Part shown: piece after piece, positions 23,303-35,569 of the stretch
How the letters are laid out: every line of letters begins with the position of its first letter
How positions within the stretch are numbered: the stretch's first letter is position 1
Assembly (NCBI GenBank): GCA_009809945.1
Contig: WTPW01002104.1
Coordinates: 3,304-67,303, forward strand
Direction of reading: 5' to 3'
Origin: Gigaspora margarita
Taxonomy: Eukaryota > Glomeromycota > Glomeromycetes > Diversisporales > Gigasporaceae
DNA length: 64,000 bases
Position numbers and translations under genes: made by a program
The notes under the pieces: model-generated
Told to the model about the DNA's origin: nothing
The model's database searches: none
The model's input: the letters and a program-made list of their open reading frames with translations, nothing else

Positions 23303-24170
23303 ATGACAACCGAATTGTTAGACGTGAGTATACTTGAACTAGTATACAATCCACCATATTCGTTAGGGCAGTTGATTTCGACTCGTTCTAGTTCCGCGAG
23401 AAAAAATGCTGGAAATAACCCTCCGCGGCCTCCAAATTGCTTCTTCCTTCTAAAAAATGCAATTATGCTGGTAAGTTAAACATCATATCTTGAAGAAATA
23501 TTTTAGTTTAAAAAACGTTAAACGTTTATTTTTTCAAGAGAGATTTTAATCTTAAAAACATATATACTAATACAATATATATTATAATCGTTTCATTAGG
23601 CCTTCCGTAGTGGAGGTAGGCGCTATACGATGCCGTTTATATGTAAAGTTGCGAGTCAAGTCTGGGAGACTGCCCCACCAGACGTGAAAAATCGATATGA
23701 AGAATTGGCCAAAAAGGCCACTCAAGAACATTTTAAGCAGTGGCCTGGTAAGAAAATTGCAATTCATAATATTTTAATTATAATATATTATAATTTTTAA
23801 TGTAATATACAAAATCTAACTTTTAACCTCACATCCCTTTTTAGACTATCGATTCCGACCAAAAAAACGCCAAATCTTTAAAGCCTATCGGCCGCGTCAA
23901 AATCCCCAAAATCCTAAAAGAGAGGAGGGAAGTATTCCCCAAGTTCCGCAGCCACCAGCTTCCCCTATTTCCCCCCCAAGTCTCTCGCCCCCCATACTTT
24001 CACCATGCCCCCATGACTATTTTTATTTCCCCGTCCAATATTATACTCCCTATTATGTCGGTCCTGGAATCCAAAATGAGGCCCCACTTTCAGAATTATT
24101 ACTTCACATAGAAGAAGGTAGGCAAATGATAAATAGCCTTAATGGTTGGGAGCTTCATAACGCCTCATGA
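23303..24170 (+). CDS. HMG-box protein, MATA_HMG type (three exons)
   Basis: Exons 23303-23470, 23600-23747 and 23845-24170; introns 23471-23599 (GTAAGT...TTAG) and 23748-23844 (GTAAGA...TTAG). The joined coding length is 642 bp, giving 213 residues ending at TGA 24168-24170, with no internal stop. The HMG box covers about residues 41-116: 'RPPNCFFLLKNA', then 'KVASQVWETAPPDVKNRYEEL', ending in the basic 'YRFRPKKRQ'. The order and the first intron's position inside the box resemble fungal mating-type HMG proteins. These DNA-bending regulators are strongly expanded in arbuscular mycorrhizal fungi. A Pro/Ser-rich segment and a short C-terminal helix ('LSELLLHIEEG') follow. The start is chosen because the ATG follows an A-rich leader and keeps all exons in frame. 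The gene lies alone in the least repetitive part of the window. Its target genes, and whether it takes part in mating, are unknown. Confidence 0.93.
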
Positions 24171-25404
24171 CGATTCCAGAAAAAAAAAGAAAAAAAAGGG
24201 AATCGTTGCTGTCTCTCAAATAGAGTATAATAATACGGCAAGCTTAATGTTGTGGGATAATTATAAATATATTTTTTCTATATATATGAACAACAAATTA
24301 AGGTGTAAATAGTTTAATTTCATAATCGTTACAATAATTAATTAAGAATAGTAGACTCATTTTCAATTCAAAAAATCATAATATTATGTTTTATTAATAA
24401 GAATATATTATACGCGTCAAGACCGTTCCAAATGTGGTACTATATTTACTTTATGTAACATTTCACATTTTCCTAAATAAGTCGAAAAAACAATGAACGG
24501 CTTTGTACCATGCATAATTGCAGATCCTACTACCAAATAATCAAGATCGCGTTTTTCAAACACTTATTTCAAGTTAGAATAACCTTTTTTTGTTTAAAAA
24601 AAAGGGTTATCGATACAAATTCTTTTTTTTTTTTAATATTCTTGATTTCCCCAATAATTATAATCTTACAACACAAACAACACAAATGATGTTTCATCTC
24701 ATTGATCAAGCTCTGGTGGCTGTATGTTACAACTGCGCGATGATGATCTCTTTTTCAATTTTTTTTTATTAATGTAATTAATTTGGTAGTAAATGTATTC
24801 TAAGCAATTCTTTTTTTTTGGGGGGGGACTTTGTTATATATAATTATTATTGATTGTAATAAAATCGTTTTATTAATAAAGCTTATTTTAATTTTAAAGC
24901 TCTTTTTTTTTGAAAAAATTACTCAATTTATCTTACGTATAGTTTGTTTGCGAATAGTTTTGCGAATAGTTTGTTTGCATATAGTTTTGCAAATTAAATT
25001 CTATTTACACAATATTTTTCCTTCTCGGCCGAAAAAATGTTTATTTATTTGCTTCATGTATGACAATGCTTCTCAAAAGTTTACCACTCAAAAAACTTTG
25101 TAACTATTTACGTTCGTACGTACATACGTACTTGTATGCTATGATAATACTTTTTGCAATATGTCATCTCCTTTTGCTTCAGTAAAGTTCGCGCTTCTCC
25201 TAATTTGAGATGACTATGATTATTTTTGTACAGTTATAGATAGTAAATACAGTAGATAATAAATAAATACAATATAAATTATATAGGATTAAAGTATTTA
25301 TCATAACAAACCAGTAATATTCATATTTTAGCTTTCATGCCTCGATTTTAACAAAGAATAATAGTAATCATATTACTGTTGTTTTTTAATGTGTTACGTA
25401 AAAA
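24171..25404. other. intergenic, no gene recognised
   Basis: AT-rich with several poly-T tracts. 25160-25205 is slightly richer in G/C but has no frame. Confidence 0.4.
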
Positions 25405-25676
25405 TTATGTCATAAATTGGTCTAAATTATCTATAATAGATCAGATTTGATACAATTTTTTTTTCTCAACTTACGGATTTGGACTTCCGATAATCTAAAA
25501 TATGCCTTGGAGTAACGCCTTGCAGTATCTCCACGTTCTTTCACACGGATCTTGATTCTTTTTTGTAAAGATAAAGAGCGGTGAGTTAATTCCGTTCTGC
25601 ATAATGATTGACCTATGAACAATGACAATAAAACTATGGCTTGTTTAAAGTTTTTACCTATCACAAAAAACTGCAA
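25405..25676 (-). CDS. possible small three-exon gene, unknown function
   Basis: On the minus strand, ATG 25676-25674 opens exon 1 (25658-25676). A 45 bp intron (25613-25657, GTAAAA...CATAG) is followed by exon 2 (25475-25612), a 44 bp intron (25431-25474, GTAAGT...TATAG) and exon 3 (25405-25430) ending in TAA. The pieces join in frame to 60 residues. Exon 2 is clearly richer in G/C than its flanks and encodes a basic stretch ('QKRIKIRVKERGDTARRY'). No family recognised. The first intron is a multiple of three and open, so it may be retained, and an upstream exon is possible because 'attgcag' before the exon looks like an acceptor. Confidence 0.33.
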
Positions 25677-26322
25677 TTTGCAGATAATATTATATTAATC
25701 ACATCAATTGTTTTTAAGCCCCTTTTTACTACCTAAATATAATTATATTTACTCACTATTTCGTAAATTGCATATCTATTATGTACAAACGTAACAAAAA
25801 TACGTACATACTTGTTATTGTGATCTCTATTTTATTTGGGTATCAATGAAAAGAAATCCTCATTAGGCGCAGTATTTAATGTCTAATTTATCAAAGTTGT
25901 AACAATAATTAAATTAAAAATTCTCTGTTAATTTACTTGTCTCGTGTTCGTGTAACATATCGGCTATAAATTTTTTCCCGCCCAAAAGGCTTAAATGGTT
26001 TATTACCTATTAAAAATCTATTGTGTATCATAGTTATTCGTGTCAGAACTTTTAATTCTTTATCTGATAAATAGAATACATTCTTATTTTGGTAATTGAG
26101 GAAAATATATCGCTTTTATATATTTGGCTAAATTAAATCATCTTTTTGGCTCCACTAGTGATTTCTTAAAATATATTCCTAAATTTATAATTAGTAATTT
26201 TGGTTTTTTTTTTCTGACATTTTGTTTTCATTTTGTTACACAATCCGATTAACCCGATGAGGTAAATAATATGACAAGTTTTAAAATTTTTGTATTTAAT
26301 TTTTATAGTCTAACTTCTAAAT

Positions 26323-26359
<37 letters not shown>

Positions 26360-26820
26360 AATATTATTCATAGTCTTATTCATAGTCTTTGTTTTAATCT
26401 TATTCACAATATAAATATTCGTCTTAGTTATTATAAATCAAATATATTATATAAAATCAAATGCTCATTTATATTAAAATTTGAAACTATTTTCAAAATA
26501 GTAATTTTTACGAACTTGATTGTGATTGCTTGTTTTTAATTTTATATACAATCGATACAATAGTGTGTGCGATTTACAATTGTTTTTGATTAAAAATCGG
26601 CTTTAACCTAAAAATCTGCATAGAAAATAGCATTTAGTGCTCTAACAAAACGTTTCCTTGGAAAAATTTTACTAATAACCTAATCAACAACTAACTATAA
26701 CTTTGACCTTAACGAACTTTACCGATACTGGAGAATACCTTATAGATTACGATGAACATTCAATCCGAACCCGTAAAATCGGTTTGGGCAAAGTTTCGGT
26801 TTGTCCCGGATGAGAAGTAT
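25677..26820. other. intergenic, AT-rich
   Basis: No supported gene. A long T-run (about 26324-26358) creates a spurious poly-Phe frame. Confidence 0.4.
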
Positions 26821-26958
26821 TAGAGGTCTGAACCGGTTTGAAAAATTCGAGTTTATCACATCAAAATTTCGAATTTATCACAATTTATCGAATTTTGATT
26901 GGACAAATTGAATTTTAATTTGATAAACTTGAATTTTTCAAACCGGTTCCAACCTCTA
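26821..26958. mobile_element. 138 bp MITE
   Basis: Arms of about 40 bp: TAGAGGTCTGAACCGGTTTG at the left, and the right end reads AGAGGTTGGAACCGGTTTG on the minus strand. TAGAGG ends are hAT-like, but the flanking 8-mers do not match, so the superfamily is uncertain. Confidence 0.65.
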
Positions 26959-27007
26959 TTCCGAATTAAGCCTAATTTTGAGAGTAAGGCCCAGTTCACT
27001 GCGTTAC

Positions 27008-27154
27008 ATAAATTCTGGGACATCTGGTAAAAAAATCGACTGACCGAATATTTGCTGATTCGATAATAATAACAAGTTTATGATTGTAATCACTGCCGGA
27101 TCAAAACTTATCGAATCGTCAAACATTTTTTTTGACAAATGTCCCAGAATTTAT
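27008..27154. mobile_element. short MITE, degenerate copy
   Basis: 16 bp perfect inverted arms ATAAATTCTGGGACAT (27008-27023) and complement (27139-27154). The same motif bounds the better-preserved copy at 27280-27449, about 150 bp away. Confidence 0.65.
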
Positions 27155-27279
27155 GATAACAACTGTAATATATATACCAGTTCTATCGCGTTAAAATATT
27201 TAAACCTTAAATGCTCCGGATTGGCTCCAGGTTCAACCTGAGATTTCGGTTCAATAACGGATCAAGCCGAATTGTTTTA

Positions 27280-27449
27280 CAGCTGTTTTCATAAATTCTG
27301 GAACATCTGAAGAATTTTTTTGATGACCACGAATTTGATAATTTACCGAGTAGGGATCGATAGGTAACTAACTTCAACCGACCTCAAAAAATTATCGAAT
27401 TCGGTCATCAAAAATTTTTCAATAGTCCCAGAATTTATGAAGACAGCTG
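27280..27449. mobile_element. 170 bp Tc1/mariner-type MITE
   Basis: Ends CAGCTGTTTTCATAAATTC / (complement) CAGCTGTCTTCATAAATTC with TA on both sides (27278-27279 and 27450-27451). A TA target and CAG-start repeats fit Tc1/mariner. No coding capacity. Confidence 0.75.
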
Positions 27450-27451
27450 TA

Positions 27452-28049
27452 ATCCGAATGAACACAATAGATGACAATATTATACGTTTGATATATCAAA
27501 GGGTTTGCGGAAATGGACCTAAAACTAGAGTCTATATATTTCAACAATATTATTGCAAAAAAAAAAATACAAATTTCAGCCATTATGCTTCCCGTAATTG
27601 TTAAATCCAGTGACCCTAATTTAGATCCAATTCTGCAATTTCACCGATATCCAATTAATTTTTTTATCTTTTTTATTAATTTATTTATTTTTTTTTTTGA
27701 TAATTAACTTCTTACTTCTATGGTTTAAATTTTTTTAAACTATTTAAATAAATTTGTATTAAAAATATGAATATTACTAATTATACACTGGATGTATGTA
27801 CATGTGTATTAATTCTGTGGTTTGCCAACCTAAAATTAAACCCTTGCTTATGTTTTGGGTGAGGGGATTTGGGATTGGTTGAGGTATAGTTTATAAAGAA
27901 TTTTTTGTTAGAAGACGAAAGGTGGTTGTATAATCGAGATTTTGGGATATTGGTTGGTTTTATATTGCACATGTACATACACCCCGTATTCAATAGAAAT
28001 TTCCTAAAAATAAAATTTAAAAACTTGGTAAAATAAATAGGAAAATGAT
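27452..28049. other. intergenic, no gene recognised
   Basis: AT-rich. The minus-strand frame reaching 28158 runs into the hairpin array and has no family signature. Confidence 0.35.
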
Positions 28050-29620
28050 ATTTCCATACCCTTTTTTGATAATGCACACCCGTTTTATAGTTTCTTATGA
28101 TTTTTTTTTGAACTTTGATTGTAGCTATTTCGATACTCACCTGACCAAATTCAATCAACTTTTTTATTCGAATTCTACTACTTTTTACAATTAAAACAAA
28201 AAAAAGTTGATCGAATTTGTTGGATGGGTGCTGAGATATCTTTGATCAAAGTCGAACCCAATTTTTGCCGCAGCTTATTATTTGATAGACGTTTTAGAAT
28301 TTTACAAAACTTTGATTGAAGATATCTTGACACTATCCTAATCAAATTTGATCAAGTTTTTTTTTTTTTTTTTTTTAATTCTACTGTTTTCTACAATTAA
28401 AACAAAAAAGAAAAAAATGTTGATCGAATTTGATTAGGTGAGTGCCAAGATATTTTCGATCAAAGTTTGAAACAAATTTTTGCTGCAACTTATATTTGAT
28501 AGACGTTTTAGAATTTCACAAAACCTTGATTGTAAATATCTTGGCACCATCCTAATCAAATTCAGTTAACTTTTTTATTTTAGTTCTACTGCTTTCTACA
28601 ATTAAAACAAAAAAAAAAAAGTTGACTGAATTTGGTTGGGTATAAGATATCTTCCGATTTTTTGCCGCAGCTTATATTTGATAGACGTTTTAGAATTTTA
28701 CAAACTTTGATCGAAGTTATCCTGACACCTTTCTATTCAAATTCGACCAACTTATTTTATTTTAATTTTACTGCTTTCCACAAATAAAACAAAAAAAAAA
28801 AAGGTTGATCGAATTTAGTTAGGTGGGTGTCAAGATATCTTCAATCAAAGATTGTACCCAATTTTTTGCCGCAGCTTTTGATAGACGTTTTAAAATTTTA
28901 CTAAAGATATCTTGACACCCTTCTAATCAAATTCGATCAACTTTTTTTTTTTATTTTAATTCTACTGCTTTTTACAATTAAAACAAAAAAAAAGTTGACT
29001 GAATATAATTGAGTGGGTGTCAAACTATCTTTAATCAAAGATTGTAGCCAATTTTTTGCCACAGCTTATATCTGATAAACATTTTAGAATTTACAAATTT
29101 GATCAAAGATATCTTGACATCCTTCTATCCAAATTTGATCAACTTTTTTTTAATTTAATTCTACTGCTTTTTACAATTAAAATAAAAAAAGTTGATCGAA
29201 TTTGGTCAGGTGGGTGTCAATATTTCTTCGATCAAGTATTGTAAATAATTTTTTGTCATGATAGACGTTTTAGTATTTACAAAACTTTGATCAAAGATAT
29301 CTTGACACTCTTTTAATCAAATTTGATCACTTTTTTATTTTAATTCTGCTACTTTTTACACAATGACTGAATTTAGTCAGGTGGGTGTCAAGATATCTTC
29401 AATTAAAGATTGTAACCAATTTTTGCTGCAACTTATATTTGATAGACGTTTTAGAATTTTACAAACTTTGATCAAGGATAGTTTGACACCCTTCTAATCA
29501 AATTTGAACACATTTTTTTATTTTAATTCTACTATTTTCTATAATTAAAACAAAAAAAGTTGAGCGAATTTGGTCAGGTGAGTGTCAAGATATCTTTAAT
29601 CAAAGTTCAAAAAAAAATTA
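28050..29620. repeat. tandem array of long hairpins, ~180-225 bp period
   Basis: About eight units. Each contains an inverted pair: a left arm with 'gatatcttgacaccct' and 'aatcaaatttgatcaactt', an AT-rich loop with 'attctactgctttt', and a right arm with 'aagttgatcgaatttgg' and 'gggtgtcaagatatctt'. The linker 'tttgccgcagcttat...gatagacgttttag' recurs at about 28273, 28498, 28677, 28878, 29077, 29260 and 29441. No coding sense. Every unit could fold into a hairpin with arms of roughly 60-70 nt. Confidence 0.85.
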
Positions 29621-30246
29621 TAAAAAACCAAAATAATGGGTGTGGCATTATCAAAAAAGGGTGTGGAAATATCAATTCTCAATAAATAATTTAATTTTTT
29701 TATTTTTATTATTTTATAATTTTTAATTTTATTTTAAATACTAATTAGTTTTTATATTATTTATAAATTTTTAGTCTTTTTAAAGCAAAATTATATTTAA
29801 AATTTAAAAACTATAAACAATAATATAATAAAATACATTGCAGATGGGTTGATTTTAAAGTTAATAAATTTTTAAAAATTTAGTTGTTTAACAAATTAAT
29901 TAATTTGCATATACATTATATAAATTATATAACTAAAAATTAAAATTATTTTAAAATTGAAATAGGATTACTTTAAAATTAATAAAAAATAATTATAATT
30001 TATATTAGAATTTTATAAAAAAAATATTTTGATAAAAATTTTAAAAAGTTGCTATTTAATTAAAAATTTAAAGTTCAATATATCAATATAGAGGTGTGGC
30101 AATACAGAGAAGTTATTAAGTTATTACTCTTTCAAGTAACAGGTCTAAAGTTTGAATCTTACTAGCAATATTTTAAAAATAGACCTGTATTTTAGTAACA
30201 ATAATTTATCAATCAATTGGATATATCATCTGTAATTTTTGTATTA
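29621..30246. other. extremely AT-rich stretch
   Basis: Near-pure A/T with no structure I can support beyond short A/T tracts. Confidence 0.4.
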
Positions 30247-30248
30247 TA

Positions 30249-31215
30249 TGGTCCAGTGCAAAAAGTTTCGTACCTCATAAAAATTTTAATTAAAAAAAAT
30301 TGTACATATAAACTTTTATTTTTTTATAAACAAATTTATTTAATAGGTCACCAGATTTATTAATTTAAAAAAATTTTTTTACAATTTATCATCAACATCA
30401 AAATTGTCATCATCATCCATTTTCTCATTCAACAAAATTATACTATCATCCAATTCTATATACTTTTGTGCTTTTGTAAGCATGCTTATCCAAAACCCAA
30501 CCACTACTTTGGATTTATTTTTTCTTTGAAAGCTTGCAAAAGCTTATTTCTCAGGTTTAAAAGATTTGAATATGGGCCCAATCTCACTATTTCATTTTTT
30601 TACAACCATCCAGATACCTTTAATCAGCTTGAGCTCGCAGTAGTAGAGAGGGGTGAAAAAACCTGATGGCCATATTGTTTGGCTTTTTTAATACAAGTGA
30701 ATGGAACCTTTTCTTTATTTATTGAACAAGTTCTAAAAGTTTAGGCTGACATAAATTATTAGGAAAAGAAATTTGGTAAGTATTTAACCATTCAATATCT
30801 TTATTCAGTTCTAATTTGGGCTGCCCAATTTTTTGATTTGATGAAAACATACCATCATTTTGCTTATTCCAGTCAGGCAATACTGCCACAACTATACTCT
30901 CAGAAATGCCAGAAACCAGGGCAACTTGCTTGCATAATTTAAAATTTTGTTTTTGCTTGATAATAGAAATATCACTAAAAAGATATCTGTGAACGTTAAT
31001 TACCATCTATTTTTCATTGTCTGTTAACAGAATATGTGTTTATTTTTTACAAAAACTGGACATGAAAAAATTGAACAAATTGATAAAACAAATATGTTTG
31101 AATATATTCTATCAGCCATGTGAATTTTAGCTTATTTGGGTCATTACATATTTTTTTATAATTATAATGATTATAACCTTTTATATTAAGGTACGAACCT
31201 TTTTGTACTGGACCA
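30249..31215 (-). mobile_element. Tc1/mariner-like element with internally deleted transposase
   Basis: Inverted ends TGGTCCAGTGCAAAAAG at the left and (complement) TGGTCCAGTACAAAAAGG at the right, with TA at 30247-30248 and 31216-31217. On the minus strand, 31006-30719 encodes an N-terminal segment with a helix-turn-helix look ('CKQVALVSGISESIVVAVLP' followed by 'KIGQPKLELNKD'). A C-terminal remnant lies around 30560-30660 ('ELKLIKGIWMVVKK', resembling the SPDLNPIE-W block, with Lys where the catalytic acid should be) and an Asp-rich tail at about 30390-30450. The central catalytic domain is missing. Confidence 0.75.
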
Positions 31216-31217
31216 TA

Positions 31218-32373
31218 TATTATTTTAAATAAAGATTTTAGGTACAGTTATAAGATATTATATTGACAAATTCAAGGAACTAGTATAATTTAAACCTATT
31301 TGGCAAGATCCAAGCAAAAAAGTAGAAAGACTTTGATAGTACTACTGAAACTGGAACTTTGAAAACCAGAAAATAAAGAACTAAATGATAAGATTATTGA
31401 AAAAAATAATAAACTAATTTGGTTATTATAAACAATTATTCTAGACAAAAGGGTCCATACTATAGAAATAAAAACCAAAAAAATACTATAACAGTATCAA
31501 ATATTAAAGTAAATTAACCTCTAGTTTTGTAGTTTTAAAAAGATTGATAAAAAAAAAACAAAGAAAAATAGATATAAATATCAGAATTAAAAAACTATTG
31601 CAAAGACAAAGTAGTATAGCAGTTTAAAAGTATGCACTAACTACAAGTATATAGATAAACTATAGCATAATCTATTAATATTATAATTTATTGGTTGGAA
31701 TATAAAACTTACTACTAGAATATTTAATATATATATAAAGTTACAACTAGAGTGTTTAAATAAATAATTTTTAGAAATGATGCATTTGTCATGCCTGAGA
31801 TATTATTTTGTCATGAATCATATGTGATTGGTTGATTTAGTATTGTACATAGATATATGTCCAAGCAAATTATTAGTCTATAAACAGTCTATAAACAATA
31901 TCTAATGTCCATGTCTATAATTTGGATATAGAAATATTTGTATTTTTTATATGACTATGTTCATGTCCATGTTTACTAACAACACTAGATTGATTTATGT
32001 AGATCAATACAAAATAAATTTAATATATAGTACCAGTTAAAAGTAAGTTACCCTTTCAAACATTTAAAATTAAAAGTTATAACCTTGAAATTTTTACTAT
32101 AAATAGTATTAACTAAATATAAATTTAAAAAAATTTATATTTTTTTAATCACTATAGCAAAAGCTAAATAAGAGCTAAGTAATTTTTGATATTAAAATTA
32201 TTTAAAATTAACTAAAAATTAATAAAAAATCAAAATTAAATTTAAAAATTTTAAAAAAATTATTATATTAAAATTTAAGTATTTTTTTATTGAAAAAAAT
32301 TTGAGCTAATTTAATAAGATAGTTCATCATCAAAATTACATAGAGATTACTATCAGTTTTTATTAGTTATTGG
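31218..32373. repeat. AT-rich region with dispersed repeat copies
   Basis: 31750-32040 resembles 46370-46500 ('gtatttgtcatg', 'atgtagatcaatacaaaata'). 32025-32190 resembles 49055-49240 ('ataaatagtattaactaaat', 'aatcactatagcaaa'). No gene. Confidence 0.55.
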
Positions 32374-32384
32374 ATAGTAATTAA

Positions 32385-33534
32385 ATTTTTTTTTTTGGAA
32401 TTTGATAATCATGTCACGCTTCAATGCTTTATTAATAATAACTTTTAAAAAAAAATTTTTTATATTCACCACTATAGTGATTTGATTGAAGAGTGGCTCA
32501 CCTGGTTACTATAAAGTACCTAAATACTCGAGCACCTATGTGTGACCTGCCAAAGGTAATTCAGCCTCACCAGTTTGATTTGATCTGCCTTAGAACAATT
32601 TGCCCCAGATTACTGACCTGGTTTACCAGCCCATTATGACCGCCTTCTTTTCTAACCTTCTTCTCCTAGCCTCCTAGGTAGAAGAACTACTAACTAAAAT
32701 AGAATGACAAGTAAAAAAGATAAAAATAATAGGAGATACTGAACTAACAAGAAGAAAAAACAAGGAATGAAGTAAAAAGGAAGAGGATAAACAAAAAATA
32801 TAAAAAAGAGAAAAGGAGAAAAAGGCCAAAAAAAAGATGGACATAATGATACTATTATTGTCTGTATTAGACTTTAAAAATTATATAGTATTGTATAGAA
32901 AAAATCTAATCTAATACTATATGTATTCTAGAAAGTGGAAAAGAAAAAAAAAATCATTTAATATCTAGAAATTTCTACAGGTGATCCCTCTGATCTCTAT
33001 TATACTAGTTATTGTTTATTTGGTAAACATTAAACCCAAATAGCCTTGTAGAAGATTCTATTTTGGTAGACGTATCCTAATTTGGAAGAAGTAAACACTG
33101 CTGATCTTTTGGAGGGAGTATACCAAATTGCCTACTTTTTTTGAAATTTCGAAACATCCAAAGCAGTACCAGAAAAAGAGTACCAAAATAAAAAGAGTTG
33201 TAAGAGTTACACTATACAGAATAACATATCTAACCAAGTATCTACTTCTATTTTTATATCCATAGATCTTGACAAAGCTCTAGTGTTTCTCTACTACGTC
33301 TTTGCTCAATAGTACCAAAGCTCGCCAAGATGTCTCGCTTATAAGTCTACTATTCTTTTTCATCTCTATTTCAGTTGCAGAACATACAGTGAATGGGCTT
33401 TGTACCTGATAGCAGCTTTGATAGAGTTTTGTTGTGTATAAATATATTAACTACATAGTTTTTGTAGGTCGGTGTTCTTGAAAAATTTGGTACAAAAGAT
33501 TGTTAGAAAGAATTATTAATTGGGTTTTTATCAA
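32385..33534 (-). mobile_element. 1.1 kb poly-A retroelement, uninterrupted copy
   Basis: Reverse-complement relative of the outer element at 2749-14858. The tail is the T-run 32386-32396, preceded on the minus strand by AATAAAG. The target duplication ATAGTAATTAA is at 32374-32384 and 33535-33545, with a few mismatched bases extending it. Matching landmarks include 'tattgagcaaagacgta', 'gagctttgtcaag', 'agaagtag..cttggttag', 'aaattaggat' and 'caatactatataat'. The position equivalent to the LINE insertion lies at about 32845-32860 and carries no insert. No long open frame. Confidence 0.85.
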
Positions 33535-35569
33535 ATAGTAATTAATTTAAATCCCCCTAACAAAGATTATTGATTAAAATAGTTATTAATAATAATCAGT
33601 AATAATTATGAATAATAATTCTAAGCAATACTATTATACTATATATTTATTTTAAACATTTTACATGTTTTTGCAAGTTTTTGCAAGGTTTCGCAATTTA
33701 ATATAAAATTTTATAGTTTATTTATTAATTATTATTATTATATTTTAAATTAAATATACATTTTTAATCAATATTATATATTTTATTATATATTATTATA
33801 CATTCTTTATAAAAAAAAAATAAAAATAAAAATAAAACCCAAAAAAACTAAACTCGAAAAAAAATAACAAAAAAAATAAAAACATAAAAATAGTAATATT
33901 TTAAACTACTTTTGTATTTTGTTGCATAATACTAGCTCTATATACATATTTTGCTCACCTTGCAGTTAGCTATTATTTTTTTCCTTGTTATATCTATTGT
34001 ATTCACTTATATTTGTACTTCATAAAAATAGTAAAAAATAAAAAATAACAAAAAATAAAAACAAAAAAAAATAAAATAGTAATATTTTAAACTACTTTTA
34101 CACTTTGTCACATAATACTAGCTTTATACACTTATTTTCCTTCTCTATAGTTAGCTATTATTTCTTTTCTTTGTTTTAACTATTATATTTGCTCATATTC
34201 ACTACTTTTTAAACATAGTAGAAAAGTAAAAAAAATATATTTCTCAAAAGTGTTAGTGTTTTTGCAAATTGTGAAGAAGTTTGAATTAGTATTCTTGTAA
34301 AATGCTAGAAAGTCAAATTGTTTTCTTACAAAGTTCTGAAGAAAGTCAGAAATAAATAAAATAAATTAAATTAAAAAAATAAGTAAAAAAAAAAATAACT
34401 AAAAAACAAAATATATAAACAAACTTAATAAAAAAATAAATAAAGCCCCAAATCTCTATTTTTCTAAAATAAGAGTTCGTGTTCCTGCAGATTTAGAAAT
34501 TGCAAAAACCGAGTTATATTTTTGCAAAGTGCTAGATTAGCTTGTGAAAATCTGTAAAAACTTGCGAAAATTGTATCTAACTAAATTATTTTTTTAAAAA
34601 AGCATGTTCTCACAAAGTGCTAGAATAAAATAAATTAATAAAAAAATTTAAAAAAAAACCCAAAAAAAAACAAAAACAAAAAGTATCAAATAAGAAAATA
34701 AATAAGCGAAAACTTGTGAAAACTTGCATATAACTAAATAGAACCCCATATATCTCTCATATATATCAGATTTTTTTTTTATCAAATTAGTTAAAATTCA
34801 AACCAAAGTCCAAATTTTAAAATTTGGTGAATTAGTATTAATTTAAATAATGGTCACATTTTGAATTTTGGTGAAACATTTAAAATTTTGCATTGTTATA
34901 TTTAATATTTTGTTGATTTATCCTTTTTTTAGGAGAATTACTAATATCAGAAAAATAAAAACATTAATAATAGGTGCTGCCTGCTGGTAAGTACACGAAA
35001 AAATTAATAAACAAATTGAAAATAAATAAATAAAGTAAAAAAACGCATTTTTTTATTTATTTTTTTTTTTTATTATTTTTTTTATTCTGATTTTTTTAAT
35101 TTTTTTTAATAATTTTTTTTTATATTTTTAACCATTTTTTTACATTTTTGAAAAATGATGGCAGGAATAAAAGTAACAACATACTATCATACAATTATTA
35201 TTAGTAAATAAACAAGTTTTCAGTAATGCTTATTATTTTCTTAGTAGGAAAATAACAAGCATTACTTGGAAACTCATTTTTTTTCACTGTTAGGGGAGTG
35301 ACAAAAATCAGGTGATTTTTTAGGGGGAAAGGGGATAAAAAAAGTTGAAATTATATATAAGAACCTGACTATATATATATTAAAGAAAAGGGAGGGGGGG
35401 TAGGCCTCTGATAAAAAATAATCAGATGATTAATGACATGGCCATTATGATATCATGCTATTATTTTCTAACCGAGGATTTATATATATGCATATTTACT
35501 ATTGTATATGTGTGTACATACCGAAATTTTCTTCCTACGCTAACTTGATTCTCTTAGTGAATGTACTAA

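Noticed and set aside
26321-26539. 72-residue frame starting in poly-T
   Set aside because: A poly-Phe start from a T homopolymer; the remainder is AT-rich with no motif.
28050-29620. CRISPR-like regular spacing in the 28 kb array
   Set aside because: Units are long (~180-225 bp), palindromic and degenerate, with no short direct repeats separating unique spacers, in a eukaryotic setting.
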